Origin: Streptomyces caatingaensis | Lineage (GTDB): Bacteria; Actinomycetota; Actinomycetes; Streptomycetales; Streptomycetaceae | Direction: 5' to 3' | Length of the DNA stretch: 64,000 bases | Assembly: GCF_001187435.1 (NCBI RefSeq) | Contig: NZ_LFXA01000002.1 | Location: 1,240,001 to 1,304,000, forward strand | In this document: in pieces, positions 10,515 through 17,512 of the stretch | How positions within the stretch are numbered: position 1 is the first letter of the stretch | How the letters are laid out: every line of letters starts with the position of its first letter | Made by a program: the position numbers and the translations under genes | Notes under the pieces: model-generated | The model's database searches: none | What the model was told of the DNA's origin: nothing | The model's input: only the letters and a program-made list of their open reading frames with translations

Positions 10515-11189
10515 ATGCCTGTCCGTCACGACCGTTCCGTCCCGGCCGACCGGCGCGTCCGGCTCCAGGGCCGTCCCGTCGACGCGTACCCGGCCCTGCC
10601 GCCGGAGGCGGAACGCGGCACGGTGCGGCGGATCACGGAGATCGGCGAGGAGGTCCTCGACCGTCCGTGCCGAGAGGTGACCGGCTTCGGCACCCCGGAG
10701 CTGTCGGCGCTGATCGACGACATGTTCCTGACCATGCACGTGGCCGACGGCGCGGGCCTGGCCGCCAACCAAGTCGGCGTCGGCCTGCGGCTGTTCGTGT
10801 ACGACTGCCCGGACGACGACGGCGTGCGGCACGTCGGGCACGTCGTCAACCCGGTCCTGCACGAGCCCGGTCCGGCGGAGCGCCGGCTCCTCGAAGACGG
10901 CGAGGGCTGCCTGTCGGTGCCCGGCGCGGTCATGGAGGTGCCCCGCACCCACCGGGCCGTCGTGCACGGCTTCGACAAGGACGGCAACCCCCTCGTCATC
11001 GAGGGGACGGGCTACTTCGCCCGCTGCCTCCAGCACGAGACCGACCACCTGCACGGCCACACCTACCTGGACCGGCTCTCCCGGCGCGACCGCAAGGACG
11101 CGCTGCGCCAGATGGCGGCCCGCCGCGACGACGTCCTCGCGCGACGGGCCCGCCGGGCCGCCCGGTCGGGCCGCCCGCCGACGGACTGA
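10515..11189 (+). CDS. def: Peptide deformylase
   Basis: 224-aa metalloenzyme that removes the formyl group from nascent protein N-termini. All three motifs are intact: GAGLAANQ (residues 79-86), EGCLS (130-134) and QHETDH (173-178). Metal ligands are Cys132, His174 and His178, and Glu175 is catalytic. It is longer than E. coli Def (about 169 aa), with N- and C-terminal extensions; the last 30 residues are Arg/Ala-rich. ATG 10515 follows AGGAGGGGGAGA. Streptomycetes carry several def copies, and this one, under a dedicated divergent regulator, looks like an accessory copy. Its stop codon abuts the stop of the convergent lectin gene with no gap. Confidence 0.95.
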   Translation: MPVRHDRSVPADRRVRLQGRPVDAYPALPPEAERGTVRRITEIGEEVLDRPCREVTGFGTPELSALIDDMFLTMHVADGAGLAANQVGVGLRLFVYDCPDDDGVRHVGHVVNPVLHEPGPAERRLLEDGEGCLSVPGAVMEVPRTHRAVVHGFDKDGNPLVIEGTGYFARCLQHETDHLHGHTYLDRLSRRDRKDALRQMAARRDDVLARRARRAARSGRPPTD

Positions 11190-11660
11190 TCAATGGGCGG
11201 TGCGGGTGTTCCAGATCGCCTGGCTGCCGTCGTAGATCACGACGTTGCCGTCGTCCTGGACGGCGAGCCGGGAACCGGGGTGCCCGGCCGTCTTCGAGTC
11301 CCAGACCGCCTTGCCCGAGGCGGTGTAGACGACGAAGTTGCCGTCGGCCTGGAAGACCGCGCGCCAGCCCTTGTTCACCGTGTTGGAGCTCCACCGGGCC
11401 CGGCCGAACTCGTCGTACACGACGAGGTTGCCGTCCGTCTGCATGACCAGCGTGGCCGTGTCCGAGCTCCAGGACTGCCCCCGCTCCAGCACGGAGGTCG
11501 CGTACAGGACCCGGGTGGCCTTGATTCTCGCCGTGGTCGAGGTTCTCGCGCCGTCGGCCGCGGTGTGCGTGGCCGGTGCCGCACCGGCCTGGGCCTGGCC
11601 GGCGAGCGTCAGGGTGGCGAGTGTGGCTGCCGCGAGGAGCGCGCTGACCCTCTTCTTCAT
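11190..11660 (-). CDS. Secreted mannose-binding B-lectin protein
   Basis: 156-aa exported protein: signal peptide at residues 1-25 ending AGQAQAGA, then a single bulb-type (GNA-like) lectin domain. The three sugar-binding motifs of the QxDxNxVxY type are QTDGNLVVY, QADGNFVVY and QDDGNVVIY, each about 32 residues apart, and each keeps the Gln-Asp-Asn-Tyr set, so mannose binding is expected. Streptomyces secrete such lectins, often of unknown role in adhesion or antagonism. The start at 11660 has AAGGAGG. It is convergent with def, the stop codons being adjacent. Confidence 0.92.
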   Translation of the reverse strand: MKKRVSALLAAATLATLTLAGQAQAGAAPATHTAADGARTSTTARIKATRVLYATSVLERGQSWSSDTATLVMQTDGNLVVYDEFGRARWSSNTVNKGWRAVFQADGNFVVYTASGKAVWDSKTAGHPGSRLAVQDDGNVVIYDGSQAIWNTRTAH

Positions 11661-11902
11661 GGAGGGCCTCCTTTCGCCGAGTCGGTCGTCCACCGGCTCC
11701 TGCCGGGGACGGCGGTCAGAGTCTGCCAGCGGGTGAGCGGATGAATGCTGGACAGTTGCGCGATGTGACGGGTTCGCACCCTGAATTGGCCAACCGGCCG
11801 CTCTCGACAGGGCGTTGCCCGGCATGTTCCACCTGGCCATGCGCCGAGCGCGGCGGTGTGGAAAGGTGTCCCGCACAAGCGACGAAAGAGGTGAGCGAGC
11901 CC

Positions 11903-12355
11903 ATGAACATCGCCGTCTCCTCCGACATGGACGAGCCGGTCGCCCGCCAGTTGGTGCGCGAGCTGGAGAAGCGCGGCCACCACGTCCTGCCCCACGGCGT
12001 CCTCAAGGACGGCGACCGCACCGACTGGGCCTTCGTCTCCCAGGCCGCCGCCGAGGACGTCGCGGCCGGCCGGGCCGACCAGGCCGTCGTCTGCTGCTGG
12101 ACGGGCACCGGCGCCGCCCTCGCCGCCAACAAGGTCCGCGGCATCCGCGCCGCCCTCTGCACCGACGCCTACACCGCCGCCGGCGCCCGCCGCTGGAACG
12201 ACGCCAACGTCCTCGCCATCGGCCTCCGCCTCACCTCCGGCCCGCAGCTCGTCGAGATCCTCGACGCGTGGTTCGACGCGCGGGTCAGCGAGGACCCGGA
12301 GAACTCGCGCAACATCGCGCACATCGGGGTCATCGAGGAGGAGGCGGGGCGGTGA
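11903..12355 (+). CDS. RpiB/LacA/LacB-family sugar-phosphate isomerase
   Basis: 150-aa single-domain Rossmann-like protein starting MNIAVSSDMDEPV, where the family has a nucleotide-fold beta strand, and containing the active-site stretch CCWTGTGAALAANKVRGIRAALC near residues 71-93. RpiB interconverts ribose- and ribulose-5-phosphate; LacAB act on galactose-6-phosphate. The catalytic Cys/Thr region is kept, but the pair Cys-Trp before TGTG differs from the usual CGTG, so the substrate is uncertain. ATG 11903 has GAGGTGAG upstream. It is divergent from the lectin gene and stands alone. Confidence 0.87.
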   Translation: MNIAVSSDMDEPVARQLVRELEKRGHHVLPHGVLKDGDRTDWAFVSQAAAEDVAAGRADQAVVCCWTGTGAALAANKVRGIRAALCTDAYTAAGARRWNDANVLAIGLRLTSGPQLVEILDAWFDARVSEDPENSRNIAHIGVIEEEAGR

Positions 12356-12377
12356 CGCTCCGGACGGGCCGCACCGC

Positions 12378-12715
12378 GTGAGCAAGCCTCACCGGATCAG
12401 GTCGGCGTGCGGAGGGTCCGGCGCCGCCGGGCGAGGGCCGGTCCGGAGCGGCACCGGCTGCCTGCCACGTGCTCCAGTCCTCCAGCCGCTCCCGCACGTC
12501 TTCGGTCAGCTCCATGGGGTCGGGGTGTTCGGTGATCCGCTCCGGGGCGAGCATGCACGGCTCCGGCAGGTAGCCGCCGAGCTGGTCGGCGGGCCACAGC
12601 AGCGGCCCGCCGACCGAGCTGTCGTACGGTGACGGCGACCCGGGGCGTGGATGCAACCGGGTCGCTGTGCGTGCCGGCGGAGCCAGTTGAGGGAAGACGG
12701 CCGTGATGTCGACCG
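12378..12715 (-). pseudogene. remnant of a hypothetical actinobacterial gene
   Basis: Read on the minus strand from about 12715, the frame gives ITAVFPQLAPPARTATRLHP, then PYDSSVGGPLLWPADQ, a pattern I associate with the N-terminus of a conserved Streptomyces protein of unknown function. It then jumps to CMLAPERITEHPDPMEL and DWSTWQAAG and degenerates into Pro/Arg. The usual ATG is missing (GTC in its place) and the middle seems deleted. I read it as a decayed, internally deleted gene. Confidence 0.4.
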
Positions 12716-12769
12716 GCCGTGGCGGGGTGGTACGGCTCGTTCCGGCTCCTTGCCGTGTGCCTCGGCGGA

Positions 12770-14077
12770 TCAGTTACCGAGGTTGAGTCCGCTGCGGGCC
12801 TGGGTGTTGGGGATGCCCTCGGTGAACATCAGCTCCTGTGCGCCGTTCGCCCTCTGAACCGCAGCGCTCATCACCACGCCCGTGGGGATCGTGCTGGCGT
12901 CGTCCCTGTAGAGGGGCGTCACCATGTAGTAGACCGCGTCGTCCGGCCGCATGTCCGCCGCCATGACCTTCTGTTTCACCTGCCTCTCATAAGTCCACAT
13001 GCTGGGCGTTCCGGTGTTCATCCCCACCTGCCAGCAGGGGACCAGGTTGTCCTGCCCGCCGTCCCTTACCTGTCCCTTCCCGCCGAGAGTGTTGGCGATC
13101 AGGTGGCAGCGAGCGATCGCGGCTCCGGGCGGGTTCTTGTCGACGAAGTCCTGCGCGTCCTTCCAGCCGGTGATGTCCCCCGAAGCCGGGCTGCCCTCGC
13201 CGAGCGGCCACCGCAGGCAGGCCCGCGCCCCGCCCGCACGCGTACCGGCCGGGCTTGTCGGGTCGGTCCGGTTACGATGCGGGACCGGCGCGCTGCTGTT
13301 CTGGATCCACCCGCCGCCGGAATTGGCCTGCGCCCACTTCAGGCAGTCGGCCTTCGGTTTGGTGAGGTACTGGGTTCTGCGCGCTGCCGCACGACAGATC
13401 TCGTGCTTGCCATCGCCGTTCACGAACTCGACGTAGGATCTCGTGGGGTCGATCTCGGCCGTGTAGAGCCCCTCGTCCTGATCCTTCTTGCTCTGGTAAC
13501 CGCCCTGCCAGCTCTTCCGGGAGCCAAGATCGCCCTGAGCCTTGTACTCGTCGGTGTAGTTGTTCGGCCCCTTGATGATGACGTGCCAGCTGTAGGCGAA
13601 GGCCGGCGCGTCCATACGAAACCCGGTCTCAAGGGCGACCGGGTACTTGTCGGTCTTCTCCTTGAGCGTGATCCAGGGAGTGCCGCACGGCCCGGGGGCG
13701 TTGTCCTTCGGGCGGGCCTTGGCCTGCTGGGCGGCGCGGCGCATCACGAGGTCCTTGCTGGCCGCCGGGATCGCCAGGGTTCCCCCGTCGGCCAGCCGCA
13801 CGGTGACGTTGCCCGCGTGGTCCGGGGCTCTGGTGACCAGCTCCGTCACCCGCACCCTGGTCATCTCGAAGGCGACGGTATGTTCTGCCGGGCCTTTGGT
13901 GACGGCGCTCCCGCGGTCCGCGGGGTGCCCGGGCGCGGCGGCGGCCGTCGCCGCGCCACCACTGAGGGCGACGGCGGCCGTGGTTGCGGCCACCGTCGCC
14001 CCTGACAGGAATCGGAGCAGCCTGTTCGGATTTCGGGGCCGCCCTCCGCGGTGGCGACGTAATCCTGGTATGGACAC
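12770..14077 (-). CDS. Secreted DNA/RNA non-specific endonuclease-like protein, TTA-containing
   Basis: 435-aa exported protein. Residues 1-48 form a long signal region (RLRRHR-type basic start, hydrophobic segment 22-45). The C-terminal domain (about 300-420) has the metal-dependent nuclease pattern ARCHLIANTLGG with His325, QDNLVPCW with Asn344, then Asn354 and Glu364, as in the DNA/RNA non-specific endonuclease superfamily; the usual Arg-Gly-His is Arg-Cys-His here. Residues 130-290 are a separate domain with several Cys. Codon 6 is TTA, so translation should depend on bldA. GTG 14077 has AAGGGGGGG upstream. No immunity partner is recognised. It is divergent from a putative pore-forming protein. 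Confidence 0.8.
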   Translation of the reverse strand: MSIPGLRRHRGGRPRNPNRLLRFLSGATVAATTAAVALSGGAATAAAAPGHPADRGSAVTKGPAEHTVAFEMTRVRVTELVTRAPDHAGNVTVRLADGGTLAIPAASKDLVMRRAAQQAKARPKDNAPGPCGTPWITLKEKTDKYPVALETGFRMDAPAFAYSWHVIIKGPNNYTDEYKAQGDLGSRKSWQGGYQSKKDQDEGLYTAEIDPTRSYVEFVNGDGKHEICRAAARRTQYLTKPKADCLKWAQANSGGGWIQNSSAPVPHRNRTDPTSPAGTRAGGARACLRWPLGEGSPASGDITGWKDAQDFVDKNPPGAAIARCHLIANTLGGKGQVRDGGQDNLVPCWQVGMNTGTPSMWTYERQVKQKVMAADMRPDDAVYYMVTPLYRDDASTIPTGVVMSAAVQRANGAQELMFTEGIPNTQARSGLNLGN

Positions 14078-14582
14078 GTTGGTCCCCCCCTTCTTGTTTA
14101 TCCGGCCGGTGGGGTTTCCGTGCTCGTACTGAATGCGCTCCGTCGTTCATAGAGCCGTTCGGACAGGCGCGCAAATATCATGGAAGCCATGGACCGCCGA
14201 GTCGACTCGCTTTCGGAATGCGCGAGTTGGCCGAATGCCGTGCCCGTCGGTGGCGGTCGGCCGTGCGGCGGGTGAAGAGGAACCGGTCCGGTAGCCGCTG
14301 GTCGGCGGGGTGGCGCAGCGGATTCACAGCCGGGCGGGCCGTCTGCGCCGATGGTGGCGGCGCATCGTAGCGCCGCGCACGAAATTCCGATGAAGCCGGG
14401 CCCGGTGGGCCGCCGAGAACTGTGCGGGGGCGGCCGGGGATTTGGTCCGGCAATGACTGATTCCGGCATCGTCGGGCGTCATCCGTGACGCTACGTTCAC
14501 TTCGATCCGACACCCTTCACTCACCGCATAACTGGCGGGTTCCGGACTGCGGGTGAATACGGAACCAGGTCAGGGAAAGGTC
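14078..14582. other. 505-bp divergent promoter region
   Basis: Lies between the secreted nuclease (minus) and the pore-forming/lectin protein (plus). No frame shows coding character. It should hold both promoters; the stretch at 14480-14530 (many ACTTC/CACTC elements) is the most likely site for the plus-strand one. No operator palindrome was evident by eye. Confidence 0.5.
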
Positions 14583-15890
14583 ATGATGAGCAACTTGAGA
14601 CCGCTCGGCCGGTGGTTCAGAGGACTTGTCGCCCTCGGGGTGGCCACGACCTCCGCGCTCGGCGTCATGGGTGCCGTGGCCGGCCCGGCCGCTGTGGCGG
14701 CCCGTCCTGGGCCGGGCGTGACGGCCGACCAGCCGAAGCCCGGCGACGCCTGTACCTCCGCCGATCTCGGCAAGCGCTACCCGTTCATCAAGAGCGCCCA
14801 GGTGCAGCCGACGATCACGCACTTCAAGGGCTGGTATGTCACCGACGGGTCGACGGGGTCGCAGACGATCCAGACCAGTACACAGACCGTGGTCACGGTC
14901 CAGGTCGGGCTTTCCGTCAACATTCAGGGCAGCTTCCAGGTGGGACTGCTCGGACAAGTGGGCGGGAGCCTGGGGCTGAACGTACAGATGTCGTCCAGCC
15001 ACACCAGCAGCGAGTCCAAGTCCATCACCTGGGATTTCCGCAATCCGGGGTATTACGGCCTCTACGAGGGGACCCGCAAGGTCACCGGCCAGTACGGCAG
15101 TCTCAATTGCAACCGCGTCGACCTGGGCAACGGCGCCTTCGCCACCAAGTGGATCGAAGGGCCGGAGAGCGGCAGCTTCACGACGTTCACCACGCTCGAG
15201 GAGGGCGCGGTGCGGTGTGAGGACGTCGTGCCGGCCGGCAGCATCATGCGGAAGGCGCAGGAGATGCTGGGCTGTGGGACCGCGGCCGCCCGGGCGCACC
15301 GGCCGGCGGCGAAGAAGGCGTCCGCGCCCGTGAAGACGGCGAAGAAGGACCCGGGGGTCCGCGCGCCCTCGGATTCCGGCGTGCCGCCGGGCTTCACCTG
15401 CGACCCGAACCACTACAAGATCGCCACGCCGGAGCGCTCCCTGTTCTGGACGGCGCCCGACTTCCTGAGCGGGGACGACGTCCAACTGCGCCCGACGGCG
15501 AGCAAGTTCGGCGACCGGGACGAATGGCAGCTGTGCCATGGACCGGAGAGCGGCCGGGGCTTCGTGGACCACGTCTTCATCAACAAGTCCAGCAAGAAGT
15601 GCCTGACCGTCGTGGAGAGCACCGCGGCCACCGAAGGCGCCCCGTTGCAGCAGGCCGACTGCAAGACGGACGACCTTCAACGCTTCCACGTCTACCGGGA
15701 CGTTCCCGGCTCGGACAAGATCGGCGTCCAGAACAAGTTCACCGGATACATGGTCGGGCACGAGCGCAACGCCGAGGGCCAGTCCCTGCGCCAGTACAGC
15801 ATGGGCAAGCCCGACGGCACGGGAACCTACGTCCTGGTCGACGCCGGGAGCGCCGAGGACTGCTTCCCCTTCTGTGCTGCGGCCCGGTGA
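14583..15890 (+). CDS. Secreted protein with aerolysin-like stretch and C-terminal ricin-type lectin domain
   Basis: 435-aa exported protein: signal peptide about 1-38 (ending AAVAARP). Residues 80-155 are a Ser/Thr-rich, strongly alternating polar/nonpolar stretch (TVVTVQVGLSVNIQGSFQVG and on) like the membrane-inserting beta-hairpin of aerolysin/ETX-MTX2 pore formers. A Lys/Ala-rich linker (235-260) leads to a beta-trefoil-like domain (about 313-422) with NKSSKKCLTVVE and GAPLQQADC, the ricin-type carbohydrate-binding pattern. ATG 14583 follows GGGAAAGG; a second ATG comes directly after it. The pore-forming role is inference from composition only. Confidence 0.7.
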   Translation: MMSNLRPLGRWFRGLVALGVATTSALGVMGAVAGPAAVAARPGPGVTADQPKPGDACTSADLGKRYPFIKSAQVQPTITHFKGWYVTDGSTGSQTIQTSTQTVVTVQVGLSVNIQGSFQVGLLGQVGGSLGLNVQMSSSHTSSESKSITWDFRNPGYYGLYEGTRKVTGQYGSLNCNRVDLGNGAFATKWIEGPESGSFTTFTTLEEGAVRCEDVVPAGSIMRKAQEMLGCGTAAARAHRPAAKKASAPVKTAKKDPGVRAPSDSGVPPGFTCDPNHYKIATPERSLFWTAPDFLSGDDVQLRPTASKFGDRDEWQLCHGPESGRGFVDHVFINKSSKKCLTVVESTAATEGAPLQQADCKTDDLQRFHVYRDVPGSDKIGVQNKFTGYMVGHERNAEGQSLRQYSMGKPDGTGTYVLVDAGSAEDCFPFCAAAR

Positions 15891-15964
15891 CGCGGGGTCG
15901 GGAGGCCTGAGGCGTCGGACGGAGTTCGCCTGCGGGGCGGCGGGGAGGCGCCGTCCCGCACGCC

Positions 15965-16131
15965 GAGGGGGCGGTACTGCTGGCCGCCGGCGTCCTGTGG
16001 GCGGGGCTGGTCGTCGGCCGGTCCCGCGGCGAGGGCACGCGGTGGCTGCCGTGCGTGGCGGCCGTGTTGCTGTCGCTCGGCGCGCTGGTGAAGGGCGTGG
16101 CGACGCTGCGGAAGCGCCGCGGCGTGGCGTG
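15965..16131 (+). pseudogene. startless frame for a small two-helix membrane protein
   Basis: The plus frame ending with TGA 16129-16131 encodes VLLAAGVLWAGLVVGRSRG, then WLPCVAAVLLSLGALVKG and a basic tail (LRKRRGVA): two membrane helices with typical positive-inside ends. Back to the upstream stop (15908) there is no ATG, GTG or TTG before the first helix, so it is probably a truncated gene. It could still be translated from an unusual CTG at 15977. Confidence 0.3.
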
Positions 16132-16193
16132 ACCGACGCGGCCGCACGGCCCGATCAGGCCGAGGGCCGTCCGACGGCGGGCGGAAGGCCGCC

Positions 16194-17321
16194 TCACCCC
16201 GCCCCCGCCACCAGCCGGTACCCCCGCTTCGTCACCGTCCCCACCAGGTGCCCGTACGGGCCCAGCGCCGTGCGCAGGCGGCCGACCGCCGCCTCGACGG
16301 CGTGTTCGTCGGGGCGGCGGCGGGAGGGGCCGGGCCAGGCGCGGCGGAGGAGTTCGGCGCGGCTGAGGACGGTGCCGGGGCGGTCGGCGAGGGCGGCGAG
16401 GACGGCGGCGGGGACGGGCGGGAGGCGCAGGACGGCGTCGGCGGCCAGGACGGCCGTGCCCTGGAGGGCCAACGGGCCGGCGGGGGTGACCAGTTCGCGC
16501 CGGTGGTGACGGATCACCTCGCGGGTCAGGGTGCGGACGAGGGAGCCCAGCCGGCCGCGTTCCGGCCACACGCAGGGGACGCCGGCCGCCAGGAGCGGGC
16601 GCGCGCACACCGGCCCGATGCAGGCCGGCAGGACGTCCTGGCGCAGGGCGGCGAGGAGTTCCCCGCGGTCGCCGCTCGCCAGGAACGCCTCGATCGCGGG
16701 GGCGCTGGTGAACGGCAGGGCGTGCACCTCGCGCCGCAGGGTCCGCTCCGCCAGGCGGCGCACGGCGGCCGGATCCTCCGGCGGGCCCCAGCGGTAGACG
16801 GGGACCTCCACGACGGAGGCCCCCTGGTGGCGCAGCGCCTCGGTGAACTCCGCCAGCGGTGCGCCGTGTTGCTGCACGGCGACGCGCCGGCCGCGCAGGT
16901 CCCGGGCGAGCAGCCAGGCGAGGACCTCGTCGAGGGCCTCGGAGTCCGGCGCGTACCCCTCGCGCAGCCCGCAGGCGCGCAGCGCGCCGGTCGCCTTGGG
17001 GCCGCGGCTGATCAGGACGGCCCCGCGGCAGGCGGCGAGCAGGGCCTCGCCCGTGCCCCAGTCCTCGGCCGCGTTGATCCAGGCGCGCCAGCCGACGCCC
17101 GTGGTGGCCACGACGTAGTCGAGCGGGCCGGACAGGCAGGCGGCGGTGGCGGCGCGCAGCAGTTCGTCGTCCACGAGCGGCACGATGCGCATCGCCGGCG
17201 CCATGACGACATCGGCGCCCCGGCGGCGCAGCAGCGCGGCGAGTTCGTCGCGGCGCCGGTCGGCCGTGACGCCTATGGTGAACCCGGTCAGCGGCGGCGT
17301 CCCCGGTGGCGTACTTCCCAT
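16194..17321 (-). CDS. nnaR: HemD-like regulator with C-terminal winged helix (NnaR type)
   Basis: 375 aa in two parts: residues 12-265 are a uroporphyrinogen-III synthase (HemD) fold, with FTIGVTADRRRDELAALLRRRGA at the start and VVATTGVGWRAW mid-domain; residues 280-370 are an OmpR-type winged helix (VLSRAELLRRAWPG...HAVEAAVGRLRTALG...VGTVTKRGYRL). This fusion is known in actinobacteria as NnaR, a co-activator with GlnR of nitrate/nitrite assimilation genes. It is divergent from the nitrate reductase gene, matching that role. Whether the HemD half keeps enzyme activity (siroheme for NirB needs uroporphyrinogen III) cannot be told. The start at 17321 has only a weak ribosome-binding site. 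Confidence 0.88.
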   Translation of the reverse strand: MGSTPPGTPPLTGFTIGVTADRRRDELAALLRRRGADVVMAPAMRIVPLVDDELLRAATAACLSGPLDYVVATTGVGWRAWINAAEDWGTGEALLAACRGAVLISRGPKATGALRACGLREGYAPDSEALDEVLAWLLARDLRGRRVAVQQHGAPLAEFTEALRHQGASVVEVPVYRWGPPEDPAAVRRLAERTLRREVHALPFTSAPAIEAFLASGDRGELLAALRQDVLPACIGPVCARPLLAAGVPCVWPERGRLGSLVRTLTREVIRHHRRELVTPAGPLALQGTAVLAADAVLRLPPVPAAVLAALADRPGTVLSRAELLRRAWPGPSRRRPDEHAVEAAVGRLRTALGPYGHLVGTVTKRGYRLVAGAG

Positions 17322-17376
17322 GGGCCGAGGCTCGCCGATCGACGTTAAGCCCCTGTTGCGCCGGGATCACGGGACC

Positions 17377-17392
17377 GTCAGCACCGTGAACG
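17377..17392 (+). promoter_or_regulatory. possible GlnR half-site in the nnaR/nasC intergenic region
   Basis: GTCAG, six bases, GAACG resembles the GlnR a-site/b-site pattern (GTnAC-n6-GAAAC) with mismatches. It lies in the 190-bp divergent region. The functional context fits nitrogen control; the match itself is weak. Confidence 0.25.
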
Positions 17393-17512
17393 CCCTGGTA
17401 CGGGAGTGTGTCGTCCTCCTCACAACGGCCCCGGCCAGGCGTGTGCGCGACGTGAGGAGGCGGCAACACGGCCGTCGCACACCGGAAACCGGGGCGACAG
17501 ACGCTTCCGGGC

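Noticed and set aside
15827..16147. 106-codon minus-strand frame over the small membrane remnant
   Set aside because: Arg/His/Ala-rich shadow with no recognisable motif; the plus frame has membrane-helix character.
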